Positions 1-12,061 of a stretch of 64,000 nucleotides of DNA are shown piece after piece; positions within the stretch are counted from its first letter, which is position 1; each line of letters starts with the position of its first letter. This stretch comes from Sipunculus nudus. Its lineage: Eukaryota > Annelida > Sipuncula > Golfingiida > Sipunculidae. The DNA is taken from contig CM049321.1 of NCBI GenBank assembly GCA_026874595.1, forward strand, positions 46,929,797-46,993,796. The letters are read 5' to 3'. Both the position numbers and the translations under genes were made by a program. Under the pieces are notes generated by a model. It saw nothing but the letters and a program-made list of their open reading frames with translations. It had not been told where the DNA came from and made no database searches.

Positions 1-801
1 TCGACCTGTATGCTGTTTTGACGATTTTATGTTGAATATATTTAAAAAAGACCCTCGTATAAATTGAATAGAATGTACCACTAAGGTATTATTTCATATC
101 ATATAATCCTTTAATTCTTCTCTTAACTTTCCAAATATTTTTAACCTGTCATAGGTGTAATTTATTACATTTGTTTTAAAGTTCTTATTGATGTTTCATA
201 TTTAGGATTTAGAAAACTGGGTACCTAATTAATCAGTTACATTGTTCTTCTGGGACTTTCATTCAATTTATAAATTAAACAGCTTTACAAGTAATTGCTT
301 ATTTGTCACAGATATTCAATTACACATATACACGTCATTATATTTTATTGGGATAAGTTTAAGGTTGTTTTCTTTTATTTTTGCAACCAAGAGATGTAAC
401 TTTGATGACCGGAATGTGTAATCTATTGTTAAAAAATATTGTGCCATATTCATTTCGGATAACTTCGATTTTCTTTTAACTGTAATGTTTTTTAAGGAAA
501 ATGAAATTTACAATGACCTTTTAAGTTACGATGTAGGATGACATCCACCCACACTTTTTAACTCTAAAATTGATTGATTAAGCATTAATGCCTGCTAGTT
601 ACAAGCAATATCCTTACAAAAATGCAAAACAAGGCAACTTAGGCTGGCCAACTAGTTTGAAGTAGGGCCTTAATTGGGGGACACAGTAGAGAAGTATATA
701 CCTATGTATATATGATGCAGGCTGGGTACAATAAATCTAACCAGGTATAAAAGCAGCTGTAAGTGAGAACAGTATATTGTATAAGTAAACGACGTACTCA
801 C

Positions 802-3800
802 CATCGGAGTTTCCACCTGGGATTGAACATTGAATAGGTTCCGCAACTGTTTGGGTGACGTCACGAACGTCCATGGCTAAGTACGAAGGCCTTTGTTCCA
901 TTGGAATATACACAGTACCGCTTGGATCTATGAAATGGGTAACAGAAAAGAAACTATTAATATAACAGAATGTACCACTGGGTTATTATTTTAAAATAAG
1001 CTTACGGAATATTCTGTTTCACAGGACTGTTTTCAAAATCTATAGGATCTGGGTAATCTGGCAACGGTCATCCAAGTCACTGAAGCCTATCTCGGAGTAA
1101 ATTTCATATTTTTCTAAATGTAAGCCATGAATGGATTCTAAAGTACAATCACATTGAAAAATTTACTCACAATCAGAAACTGTTGCAGATTTGAATTACT
1201 TTTCCCTAAAGGGCCGAGGAATGTTCTACGAATAATACATTAAGTTACCTAAAATAGTCAACATATTGATTAAGGAACAATAAAACTGAAATTATTTTCT
1301 AAAATAAGCTGCACATTATTTCTGCTAACAGAATGAGAGTAGTATTTTCAATACACATATCTTCAAGTTGTCTTAGAATATAAATGTTGAGTATAGATGT
1401 TAATAGTTGCTTTAACCTCCAATTAATCACCTTCTGAGAGGATATATTTGAAGATCTGTTGGCTCTTTACGAAATGCTTAGCATGCTATCAAAATATGAC
1501 ACAGTAAGTATAATTAGTCTTTCTGTATGTTTAGAACATATGTTAGGACAGAAAAATGGGATTCATGTTTTTTAAAGGGGATATGAAAATTCCTGTCATA
1601 TAAGATTTTCCTCTTATTGGTATATACATGGTACCGTTTGGATTTATGTCATATGGAATAGAACAAAAAGTTAATGTAATATTTTGAATGCATCATTAAA
1701 TATAATTATTTTTCCAAGGACATTTTACCAGGGCCTCCAAAAAATTTACATAAAAGAATTCTAGGCTAAGGAGATATAACCGGTGCCGTGTCTGACTGTT
1801 TTGGAGCTTAAAATAAAATTATCAACCTGCAGGTTCCAGAATATAGGTCACCATGACCTAATTTCATGTTTCCAAGGAGATTTTCCAAGGACCTCTCTGG
1901 AAGTTGCGTTGGATGGTTCTAGGCCTAACAGATACGATTTGTGACCATCTGATATTCGTGCTTCTAATTTAACATCATTAACCAATATGGTTCAGAATAT
2001 AGGCCACCATGCCTTATTTTATATTTCGAAGGACCTTTGCAAAGGACCTCCCTGAATAATTCATTGGAAGATTCTAGGCATAAAGGTACGCCCAAAAAGC
2101 AGCAGTTAAACTTTGCTAAACTATTCGCTCCACTCCTCTCCACATTCGCGATGGAAGTCTGGTTTGGCCACCAGGAGGTGCTGTCTCTGTGAAAATCCCT
2201 CCTCATATTTAGCCACCCCTCGCTGGAAAACACAGAATCCAGTCGTAACCTTTCAGGAGAGTCTCTATTCAAACTTGCTGGTGTGTCCTGATTTTGAGTT
2301 ATTTATCCGCCACTAATTGTAAATTTCCTCTCTTGCATTGCCGCACAATGAGCTCCTCTTTGTGTACAAGCTGAGCCAATTAATCTTTTAAATTAAAACA
2401 ATTAAAACAAACCGGCGTCGAACAAACGATGGACAAAGGATGATTGTTATAGCTCAGACGCCGAGCTAAGTATTTCCAAAGAAATACATACAAATAACTA
2501 TGGTACCATAAGTCTGTTAAACTTATAACCCTTTCTATGATAAGTATCAAGAATTCCAATGAAACCATTTATAACAATTCATGAGCTAAGGAACTTTTGG
2601 TATCAAGGCAGAAGTTTCTTAGTCTAAACCACACGGTATGTGCTCTATCCACTTGCGGGCAAGTGTTCGCTTCTGCTCAGATGACTTTCAGTCAGCTAAA
2701 TTACAACAAAAGTTCATTCTTTGGTAGCTTTGTAATTGAATTAGGTCAATTATTGTTTATTTTAATCCGTACAATTATTCATGTAAGTTTTATAACTGGT
2801 CGTTTAGGAAATGATTGGTTTCTTTCAGAGGAACTTATTATAAAAAAGAAGCATCTTTATAATATACGTAGTTCAGGAAAAAACGCATCAACGAGCGGTT
2901 TGTCTGCTGTTAACCATATATGTAGTCCTGTACTACGATCTCGTTGTTTCCAAAAGCAGTGGTGTAACCCGTTACAAGAAACAGCTTGGGTAGGAATAAC
3001 ATAATTAACCGTTTATGGATTTTCATTTTGTTTTAAATCTTTGTAAACGTCAGTACAATTTTACCTGCTGAGTCGCTCAAGTTCATGTCCATGTATGCGG
3101 CTTTGTCTGAGTTTGGCTCAAGGTAGTCGTCTCTTGCTGGACCACTGGGCAAATGATTATCTGCACCATCGGGTGTCGGAGGAATGATCTGTCCCTTTAC
3201 TCCGTCTACAAAAAGTACAATATGCTTTATTGATGTTTTACGGAAAATCAATCCAAAGCACCAACGTATTTGTTTAAAGTATAGGTCCATTTCCCTTTAG
3301 TAGGTGGGTAAACTATGGAAACAGCTTTTACTTGATTTACAGAACAAACAAGTTTGCAAGATTATGTATGAGCAATTCCCCTTATTTTTTTGTCTTTAGG
3401 TGAAAATATACAGACAATGTAAACCTGGGTCTGTCTTATTACATATTTTGTTCAGATATATGAACTTGTGAGTATCGAATGTATTCTTAATAATTAGATC
3501 TCTCATACGAGAGCTATGAAAATGGAGGTATATTACCATCATTCTTGAAATAGCTAGTACAGGTGCAAATATTCCTAACGTTTGAAACAATGGATCCGTA
3601 TATGCTGTTTTCCTCTAACTTAAAACTATTAGGAAGGGTTATACCCCTTCCCTAGACTCACCCATGACACGCAAGTGAAATTCTTTCGCCACGTTTAAAT
3701 TTTATTGCAAGGTTGATACAAATACAAAATCAGATAAAGCTATATATGCATTTCTCTTTAAGTGCCAGTCACGTGATCACGACAGGTCGTTTGTCTCATA

Positions 3801-4488
3801 CACAGAGTCGGAATCAAATGTGACCATTCTTACCACACGGTAACTCGTCGTAGCCTGTGTCACAACCTATCGTGCGAAAAATCGGTCGGTCATAAGTGGG
3901 TGTGTGATTGTGCCCTTATTCATCCTTATATTAAAATATTCCACTAGTCTGCTACTTACCATTGACATTTAAGCGAAAGAGGTAGCCTATTTTTTTTTTT
4001 GCAAATTTCAATTTTTTGCATTTGAAAGCAAATGTAAATATGGCTCAAGTCTATGATGCGTCCTCGAGTAATAATGCATGCAAAGATGTACATATTTATC
4101 CACGGATCGGCATATTCTTTATTAAGAATTCATTCGATACTCAATTTCGAACATGTTTATAGGTGGTTCATTTTACCGGAAGGGATGGTTTATTCCTAAC
4201 TTTTGCAGAAAAAAGTACCACGTTTAGCTGACTTTCAAAGCAGTAGGTCGTTAATTAACAGCCTTCTCCAGTACAAAAAATTTTGAATTTAAAAAAATCG
4301 ATTTTATTCAATGCAGTTATATTATTATTTGGGGAAACGGCAAAGACATGTACATCTATGCATACATAATACATTTTGTATTGATAAACCATAAACTTAC
4401 GGCCGGAGGATTCCCCTGGGACCAAATATGTATTGGTTTCCCTCACTGATTGTTCGACTGTGGCGTCTGATTGAACGTATTCATAACC
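802..4488 (-). CDS. Partial multi-exon gene for a tyrosine-motif-rich cytoplasmic tail (possible receptor or docking protein)
   Basis: Three minus-strand exons, in transcript order 4488-4401, 3205-3065 and 927-802, each have AG acceptors and GT donors (GTAAGT, GTAAAA, GTGAGT). Their phases fit: exon 1 ends after codon base 1, and both later exons start with two bases and end with one. Joined, they give about 118 codons without a stop. The peptide is hydrophilic and carries repeated tyrosine motifs: YEYV, YLVP, YLEP, YMDM, YIPM and YLAM. YxxM is the known consensus for binding PI3-kinase p85 SH2 domains, so a signalling tail of a receptor or an adaptor is likely (inference). No kinase, transmembrane or extracellular part is in view; the gene must continue below position 802, probably off the window, and upstream of 4488. 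An in-frame ATG at 4506 is possible but the acceptor at 4489-4490 looks better. The family is not recognised. Confidence 0.62.
1575..1643 (-). pseudogene. Dead duplicate of the YIPM exon
   Basis: Read on the minus strand, this stretch starts like the 927-802 exon: a P-[SN]-G-T-x-YIP core followed a few residues on by a second tyrosine-methionine pair. The intron just upstream of both exons is also alike (about 930-1000 versus 1645-1720). At the acceptor position the live exon has AG while this copy has AA (bases 1644-1645), and the reading frame soon runs into low-complexity sequence. It is therefore best read as a tandemly duplicated exon that lost its splice site. Similar intron sequence recurs at 60-110, next to the window edge, so a further copy of the module may lie just outside. 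Confidence 0.5.
1835..2095. repeat. Degenerate direct repeat inside the intron
   Basis: Two blocks of about 105 bp, near 1835-1935 and 1988-2092, share CAGAATATAGG, CACCATG, CAAGGACCTCTC/CCTC-type and GATTCTAGGC segments in the same order. A weaker third copy begins near 1715 (CCAAGGACATTTT, then AATTCTAGGCTAAGG). No protein is encoded. The repeat shows that this intron grew by local duplication, as did the exon next to it. Confidence 0.55.
2100..3060. other. Intron sequence, no supported feature
   Basis: This interval lies in the intron downstream (minus strand) of the 3205-3065 exon. A 135-codon plus-strand frame at 2597-3004 has no domain, signal or repeated pattern and is not called as a gene. 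Confidence 0.4.
3215..4395. other. Intron sequence, no supported feature
   Basis: This AT-rich stretch lies between the 3205-3065 and 4488-4401 exons. I see no further exon, repeat family or RNA gene in it. Confidence 0.4.
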
Positions 4489-4909
4489 CTGATTTAAAGA
4501 AAGCATTTTTCAATAGGATGTCCATGCATAAAGTGAATATACAGTAAAGTAAAAAAGGCAAAACAGTGTACAAATGTGTCACTTGATACAAATGTATTTT
4601 GTACGTAGAGCATAATCGTTTGAAATCTGTGATATGTATATATATGTATGGTATTCAGATCTTGTATAAATAAATGTTTGTTAAACTGAAATGTTTGTTG
4701 AACTTAATATATTTTTTCCATTTGTCACATAATTGTTGTTCTTTAGAAACAACCCTCCTTAATATATACTTGGTATATTCATATACAGCTCATGTGAGTC
4801 AACTTTTTTCAACCACATTCAATATGCCCTGTATGGATGGACAGATGCATTACAGTCTGACACTGCTAAACACACAACATTTACTAAAAATCAAAAGCAA
4901 AGAATTTAA

Positions 4910-5207
4910 GTCTGGACCGAAAACAATTTAATGGGTGCATAATTTTACGGCTGCACAGAGAAAAATACAGTAATGACCGAAAACAATTACAGTAATGACT
5001 GCCTATTTTTACGGTCAGCCTGAAGAATTTTACAGTCGAGACTGAAAACATTCTACAGTAATGACTGTATAATTTTACAGTAATAACCGAAAAATTTTAC
5101 GGCCATGACCGAAAAAATTACGGTCATGCCTGTAAAAATTTTACAGTAAAAGGATGGAAGCCTCAGCTGCCAGTATAATACCGTAAATTTTTCGGTTATT
5201 TCTAAGA

Positions 5208-5215
<8 letters not shown>
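4910..5215. mobile_element. MITE-like block with ACAGTAATGACCG subrepeats
   Basis: The motif TTTTACAGTAATGACCGAAAA and its variants recur about eight times in roughly 27-30-bp steps between 4910 and 5150. The left part (GCACAGAGAAAAATACAG, near 4953) and the right end (complement of ATTTCTAAGAGTGTA, near 5200) look like a poor terminal inverted repeat. There is no open reading frame. It abuts a (TA)n tract. A non-autonomous DNA element with subterminal repeats is the likeliest reading; a simple degenerate satellite is the alternative. Confidence 0.5.
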
Positions 5216-5263
<48 letters not shown>

Positions 5264-5272
5264 TATATATAT
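5210..5272. repeat. (TA)n microsatellite
   Basis: An almost pure TA tract of about 50 bp with one CA interruption near its end, directly after the MITE-like block. Confidence 0.95.
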
Positions 5273-5274
5273 CT

Positions 5275-6340
5275 GGTACGCTTGGGAATTGTTCCAGTAC
5301 AGATCGCAATTAGGGACTTTTACTGGTACAAATCCCAATCGCAATCTTTACTATCATACCAGATTGCCATTTGTACCATAACATATAAATAATAAACTCA
5401 CAGTAAACTTGGTGGGTGACATTGACCCATCTTAAATTTTATTTAGGTGTTTTTTCCAGGTATATCCACTATAGGCAGGGAAGATACTAGATCTGTTCCA
5501 CAGATCAACTTTTCCCTTGTATATTCCTGGTTAACTTAGTTTGTTTTAATTCAACGACTGCTCAAGCTATTTTCCTAGCTAAAGAACACATTTCTCTCTT
5601 TTTTTCATGACGCAGTGGATTTGATCCTCTTAAGAATCTAATTACAGGTCCCATAACATATGTCCTCATTAACTTCAGAAACTAACACTGAAATTTCCAA
5701 GCGAGATAAATATATATACTGCATGTCTTATGGGGGTTTAAATTTTCCTCCAGCATCTCCCCAGGCGAATCTATTGAGTCTCCTCAGTCCATTAGGTTTG
5801 TCTTGATTCTTCGTTTATTCACTGATTCGATAAAAGATTTCTAAATTACTTACAATATATTTACTTTCAATTAAAATATATTACAACATAATATGCATTT
5901 CTTGCATTCACTACTGCCGTGTGAGTAAGTTCTCAGGACATTTTTTAGTTAAACATTTAATAACCTTTTAGAATTGCATTTCACTAACAACGAATGTACT
6001 TTCCATTAACTGTATTTTGTTTAACTACTCGCTTATAATGAATAATGAGGATAAGATAACACTGCGTTAATCCAGTGTTTTATTATACTGATATAGATAG
6101 CGAGATAAAGTTGGCTCAGCGTGGTAAATAAAAAAATTAAAATCCCAGACCACAAAATTATAAAAGAACTCCAATTTTAACATTAAAAATGAGGCGAACT
6201 ATTTGCCTTTAATATTTGCAATAATTGTTACTGTTGTAATAAATGCCGTTTGTGACATAAATAAAAATGTATGAGAGGATTGTAAATGTATTCTGAATAA
6301 AAAAGAACCCTAACCTTTTACTTTTATGAATTTCGTTAAA
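5275..6340. other. AT-rich intergenic sequence, nothing identified
   Basis: No exon, RNA gene or clear repeat is visible. Frames are short and closed on both strands. Confidence 0.5.
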
Positions 6341-6344
6341 TTCG

Positions 6345-7200
6345 GAAAATTATTTCTTCAGTGGTGAGATAAAAGTGGCGGATATTTTTTATTACAATAG
6401 TGACCGTTATTACAATAGTGGTTGCTCGACACGTTCACTATTGTAATAAATTTCGTTATAGGTATTATTAATGACGTGAGAGTGGATAATAACGTTTGGA
6501 ATACTATAATTCCCCAGCATTTTACACTTCAACAGACATATAAAACGATGGTGGCATTTCAAGATAAACGGTGAGGGAAATTATTTCTTCAGTGGTGAGA
6601 TAAAAGTGGCGGCTATTTTTTATTACATTAGTGACCGTTATTACAATAGTGGTTGCTCGATACGGTCACTATTGTAATAACGTTCACTATTGTAATACAT
6701 TTCGTAATTGCTATAATTATTGATGTCAGAGTGATTATAAAGTTTGGAATACTATAATTCCCGAGCATTTTACACTTGAACACAAATATAAAAAAGATGG
6801 AGGCATTTCAAGATACAATATGAGGGAAATTTTTTCTTCAGTGGTGAGATGAAAGTATCGGTTATAATTTATTACAATAGTGAACGTTATTACAATAGTG
6901 GTTGCTCGACACGGTCACTATTGTAATAACGTTCACTATTGTAATAAATTTCGTAATTGCTATAATTCATGATGTCAGAGTGATTATAAAGTTTGGAATA
7001 CCACAATTCTGCAGCCTTTTAGAACTGAACTCAAATCTAAAACAATGGTGGCATTTCAAGATGAACGACGATAGAATTATTTCTTCAGTGGTGAAATAAA
7101 GGTGGCCGCTAGTTTTTATTACAATAGTGACCGTTATTAGAATAGTGGTTTCTCGACACGGTCTCTAATGTAATAAAGTTCACTAGTGTAATAACATATG
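6345..7200. repeat. Tandem satellite, about 233-250-bp units carrying a hairpin motif
   Basis: Four head-to-tail units begin at about 6349, 6581, 6830 and 7076, each with TTCTTCAGTGGTGA. Every unit contains the 14-mer TTATTACAATAGTG twice in direct orientation, then a GTTGCTCGACAC-type spacer, then the reverse complement CACTATTGTAATAA once or twice. A unit can therefore fold into a long hairpin. The rest of the unit (for example GTTTGGAATACTATAATTCC) is also conserved. The fourth unit is the most eroded. No protein is encoded; short frames here are repeat translations. Confidence 0.85.
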
Positions 7201-7317
7201 AAATACAAACTGGTGGTTTTTGGGGAGACAGAGTATGAATTGGGTGGGTTTTTTTCGGATATGTCATTTGTTTGGAAGAATCTCGACAAATCTAGGAAAA
7301 TTTTTCGCCTGCAATAT

Positions 7318-7496
7318 CAAACACTATTGTAATAAAAAATTATTACAATAGTGGTTGCATTTGCAACCACTATTGTAATAATTATTACAATAGTGACCGT
7401 TATTACAATAGTGGTTGGCAAAAACTGGCCCTTACCAACCACTATTGTAATAATTATTACAATAGTGAACGTTATTACAATAGTGGTTGCAACAAT
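7318..7496. repeat. Dense inverted array of the 14-bp TTATTACAATAGTG motif
   Basis: Downstream of the satellite the same motif appears about eight times in alternating orientation with very short spacers. At 7338-7384 two arms of about 20 bp flank a 6-base CATTTG loop, giving a perfect hairpin. A second pair surrounds GCAAAAACTGGCCCTTAC near 7408-7435. This arrangement differs from the units at 6345-7200 and looks like motif amplification without the rest of the unit. Confidence 0.8.
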
Positions 7497-7499
7497 GCT

Positions 7500-9018
7500 C
7501 CCCATCACCCATCAATGTCTATGTGTGTATATCAACTGTAAACGTGACCCAATGCGTCTGTTTTTAGTGGATGAGATAGCGTGAGCATTTCCTAGCATAC
7601 TAAAAGTGTTCGATGTCCATAAGAGCTGGTAAATCCTGGTATCCGTTTTTTGCATTTGTAAGATCATATATACCCTGTGCTTTGGAGGGAATTCAGATTT
7701 AAGTCCTTGCCTGAAAATGATTATGCGAGTTCTTATGTGCTAGGTAGTAAATACGTGTGTAGGACTTCGTTTTTGTTTGTTTTGTTTTTTTATCGTTTTG
7801 TCGTGCGCGTTTGAGAGAACACTGTGATTGGCGTCGTATTCATTTAATTTTAGCGATTTTCTCTATTTCGTTGTTTCGAGGGGTTCTATTTTTGCGATCT
7901 CACCTTACAGAAAACCTAAACAGAGTATAATCAATATTATATTGATGACGTATATTAAATAATAAGAGTGGAAAGTCTTAATAATTAAGAATAATTCCAA
8001 GGGAACATCGACCTAATTCGTATTCATTAATGGCGTGTTATTTGAAAGATATTATATTTAAAATAACACTCTTTGAGCATACAAGATATATGAGTATTCA
8101 TTATATTGATACTTCACCTTTCAACATCACTTCAACTTTGGAACCTCTTGCTCAAGTAAATTTTAGGCCTATTTTCGCGCCAATTCCCCTTTCGCAAATA
8201 TCCCGAATTTGAAAGCTTCGCGAAGAAAAAGGCGACCACAGTATGTGAACAGTTCTCCTCATTATCCACTATGGTTTACACACGGATTTCTTTGAGATCA
8301 AGGTTTCTATTAGATAACCCGTATGTTTCAGCTAGATCCATTTTTCTCTGTTTAATATTGTATCACGTAAAATCATGTAATATTTGACATTAAATATATG
8401 AACGGATATGCAACATGAAAAGCGCTCAGAGAGCGCAGACCTTTGCCAATTTTACCCTCATATGGCCTTGTCCAAAAAAATGTTTCCTTTTAAAAAATGT
8501 TGGATCCAGATTGTGATCCGGATCATCCTAACAATTTATGCAATGGTTTCACGTATCATTGCCGAGCTATCCTGAAAAAAATTAATCAATTCGTTATTAA
8601 TTTTGTTTATTAATATTGCTCACAGACAAACAGAGATACAAACAAACCAAACTAACCAACGCCAGCAAAACATAACCTCCTTGTCGGAGGTAAAAAACCC
8701 GCATTGCTCCTTTTTACTAATGTTAACCGCTGGTAAATTACACAGTTACAAGAGCAATAATTCAATTTTGAAAGATAAGGCGGACTTTCGTTCGGGTCAT
8801 TGGATACAATATGGTGTGTGGACGTGTAGTTTTGAAAACAAACATTCAAATTAAGGTATATGTGATACCGGGGGTGTAGCAAATATTTAAGAAAGGTGGC
8901 CTGGGGGGGGGGGGTATTCAAGCTTTGCAACATGGTGCAAACATGTATTTACATGCACAATGCCTCATCTTTAATGACTTAAATGACATGAGAATTCAGG
9001 GGCTTGTCTTGATCATTG

Positions 9019-9020
<2 letters not shown>
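7500..9020. other. Intergenic sequence, nothing identified
   Basis: Mostly unique AT-rich sequence with a poly-G run near 8906-8914. Frames at 8030-8212 and 8603-8933 are short, overlap on both strands and show no domain. Confidence 0.45.

Positions 9021-9021
<1 letters not shown>

Positions 9022-9080
<59 letters not shown>
9022..9080. repeat. (TA)n microsatellite
   Basis: A continuous TA tract of nearly 60 bp. Confidence 0.95.
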
Positions 9081-9084
9081 ACTA

Positions 9085-10600
9085 TAGAATAGCTTGTCCA
9101 TTCTACGACAAATGTGTAACCACCTGATCGTTTTCTATTGTTGACACGTTTAACAGTCATAGCTATGTCACACTAAAGTTTCAAAATTGAATTTGATGAG
9201 AAGCGAAGGTTTTCTGGCGGGAAGAAAACCCCTGCCGCCTAAAGACCTATGGGTCACATCGCTCAGCTGAATTTTGGAAAATATTAGCAACTGCAAAATA
9301 TTTTTATTTCTTTTAGTTTTTCATGTATATTATCATTAGAAAAGCTGTTAGAAAATGGCCCTGCTAAAATGAAACTGTAAATTATAGAATAATGGACATG
9401 AGCTAAACCATTTAGTGATGCACCAAGAAATAGGCCTACGGTTAGTGTTATATAAAAGTAACATTTCATAAACAAATAATGTGTGAAGGTAATTAGGTTC
9501 CAAAAGTTAAATATATGGCCATATGAGTTAAAAATTAATCCCACAAAGTTTGACCAATATTCCTAATTTTACTACTAAGTTAACAGTGTTATTCACACCT
9601 AGGCCCCGCCAACTTTAAGAGTTATGAATGAAATGCTACAAAGTATTTATATCTTCTTAAATCTTGTCAGTTAGCACACTACATAAGATCCTAATATTTT
9701 ATCACATTTGAATATAAGGATTAAATTCCTGAAATTTATTTCTATAAAATAATCAAAATTGTCCAAGTCTCATCAAAAAGAATTTATTTAACATTAAAAT
9801 TTTAAGATTCATCTTATTAGTCCTGTGTATTGAGGGGTGGGGGGGGTCTCCGTTGTTACTGCTCGTTGCTGAAAAAAATATATAAATTTTAAGATTCATC
9901 TAGTTCATAGTACAGGTCTGTCAACAGAATGGGGTGGGGGGGGGGGGTTGCCAGAAAAAAGGCTCCCTGTGGTATGGTATTAACTGCAGACAGCCTGATC
10001 AAGCTCAACTCAGTGGAGAGAGGGCTTGCCCTAGTGATGGGATTGCGTAACATTATGCCAACAGCCTGGGGAGCATAGAGATGTGCACTGAATGACCTAC
10101 AGTCACCAAAGTGGACTGCTTGACAATGTAAGGGAATACAACAAGAGCCTAAAAAAAATTCAATCACTAGCCTGATTTTCCAGCTTTTATTTTGAAATTT
10201 CAGATTTTTACAGATTAAATCCTTATGTGTACATGCTGTGAAAATTATATCCACAGTACTTACTGGAAAAGAAACGTGCCGTGCACAAAGTTGGGCAAAA
10301 TTTAAGGTATCAATTTTTATTTTTGCTAATATTTTAAAAAATTTAAAAGATTTTGATCTAATTTTGGGTATACAATTTAATTTTGATTAATTAAAGGTAT
10401 TTTACTGGAAAAAAAAGTCCTTAGCTTTAACATGTTTTGTGTTAAACGATCAAATATCTTTCCTGATTTTTGACAAAATTGCTTGAGTCCATAACTTTTT
10501 TTAATTATATAATACAGACCTTATTTCTGGCATGTACATAGGAACTATATAGAGGAATATTTATGGTAAATATGAGGGGGAAAATGAGTGGTTTTGATAT
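9085..10600. other. Intergenic sequence, nothing certain
   Basis: AT-rich DNA with poly-G runs near 9837-9846 and 9934-9949. A short stretch near 10507-10555 (ATTTCTGGCATGTACATAGG) matches the outer end of the dispersed repeat at 63330-63365, so a fragment of that family is probably here. Confidence 0.45.
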
Positions 10601-10887
10601 TAGGCAGTCCTGAAGTGTGAATCCAGGATTAAGGAAAAGGAGGGGTCCAACCCAGGAGGAATGGTCCCCAGCTCAAGTGGGGGGTCCATGCCGGAAAAAT
10701 TGCCCTGAAACCCTTAAAAAGGTTGCGGCGGCTGAAAAAGAGGGGGTCCGGACCCCCTTGACCACTACCCTGGATCCTACCGCAGCTGGACCACCTGTGT
10801 TTATATATCTACGTTCGTCTATGACAGGAAGTAGGCCTATAATGGTATATCCTCTAATTCATGTTCAGTCCTCTTTTAGTGTCCTCG

Positions 10888-11330
10888 GATAACTTACCGG
10901 GATTTTGCTGGATTTCCACGGAATTCCCCATAACTACTGACCAATATATCAGGTCGTCCGAGTTCGATTATAGGCAACAATTAACCACGCATATATAATG
11001 AGGTAAGAGGTCATGCACGAGCCTGTTTGTGGTGTCGCATCGATTACCTTTCAGGAATATGATTGATTTTGATTAAACTCAACAGAATTATTAACCAGTA
11101 TTATATATATATGTTTATATGCGTTCGATTCCCGGCAAAATCCATGCACATTAAATGAGGTCAAAGGCCACCGGACTTTAGTGGCGCCGTGATAACTTCC
11201 CAAAAATCTTATGGATATTCATGAAACTCATTATTTATATTAAGAGCCCCTAGCCCTGAATTCAATTCTCGGCAAATTTCACGCATATATAACGAGGTCA
11301 GAGGTCACAAGACATGAGATGGGCGTAATG
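10888..11330. repeat. Degenerate tandem repeat, about 150-bp units
   Basis: Three consecutive units share GATAACTT-CC at the start (near 10888, 11040 as TCGATTACCTTTC, and 11189), then GTTCGATT...GGCAA and CATATATAATGAGGTCAGAGGTCA near 10962-11010, 11126-11165 and 11261-11310. Identity between units is moderate. The GTTCGATTCCCGGC segment resembles a tRNA B box but no A box lies at the right distance, so a tRNA origin is only a possibility. Confidence 0.55.
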
Positions 11331-11590
11331 TGCACGTTTGTTGTGCTCTTGGTGCTCTCAAACGGAAACAGGTAGGCCTATTAGAGGAAAAAATAACTCT
11401 AATGACGCTTTGAATAAAACACCTCATTATTTTTTATCCTGTTGCCTTTATTTGGCTTTGGTTTATTAGAATAAATAGACAAATTCAAAGCTGCTTTGTG
11501 CTCTGAACATTAGGGACATTTAAGCACATTGCAGCCACCTGGGGGCAATATAAATATTTCAGGGGAATATAACAAAAAACCCGAAAAGAG

Positions 11591-11748
11591 GGGTCGGGGA
11601 TCTGCTATCGCTTAGTGGTTAAAGCAGCCGACCAGATATCGGAATATCATGGGTTCGATTCCCATCGGCAGTGAACCGACTTCTCTGTGTATTCGATCTA
11701 CTTCCATCTATATATACAATGAACTAGCATGGTTATTCATACATCTGT
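11591..11748 (+). mobile_element. tRNA-derived SINE, copy 1
   Basis: The head TATCGCTTAGTGGTTAAAG acts as an A-box-like region and GGTTCGATTCC (near 11652) is a perfect pol III B box. Anticodon-arm pairing is poor, so this is not a working tRNA gene. A non-tRNA body follows (CCGACTTCTCTGTGTATTC, then CTTCCATCTATATATACAATG). A second copy with the same head and body lies about 310 bp downstream in the same orientation. Confidence 0.75.
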
Positions 11749-11895
11749 ATATGATATATTCCACACACCATATAAGGCCATCAGTTCTACCTGTTCCATG
11801 CAATGTCGCCGTGCAGACAAATGTGGTGGGTAGCACTCTGACGTCACAACCGTGACGTGATTACGCTGATTCCCATTAAAGTGTGCAAATACACA

Positions 11896-12061
11896 GAGGG
11901 GTCCGGCATCTGCTGTAGCTTAATGGTTAAAGCAGCCGACCGGAAATAGGAAGATCATGGGTTCGATTCCGATATACCGGCAGTGATCCGACTTCTCCGT
12001 ATATTCTGCTTCCATCTATATATACATGTACAATGAACCAGCATTGCGTGGTGTTCATACA

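Noticed and set aside
2597-3004. 135-codon plus-strand frame
   Set aside because: Composition is like the AT-rich surroundings, no domain is visible, and it lies in the intron of the opposite-strand gene.
6345-7496. CRISPR array
   Set aside because: The repeated 14-mer occurs in both orientations with spacers that are themselves conserved, in an animal genome; it is a satellite.
11591-11665. tRNA gene
   Set aside because: A perfect B box is present, but the acceptor and anticodon stems do not pair and the same body follows in a second copy, so it is a SINE.
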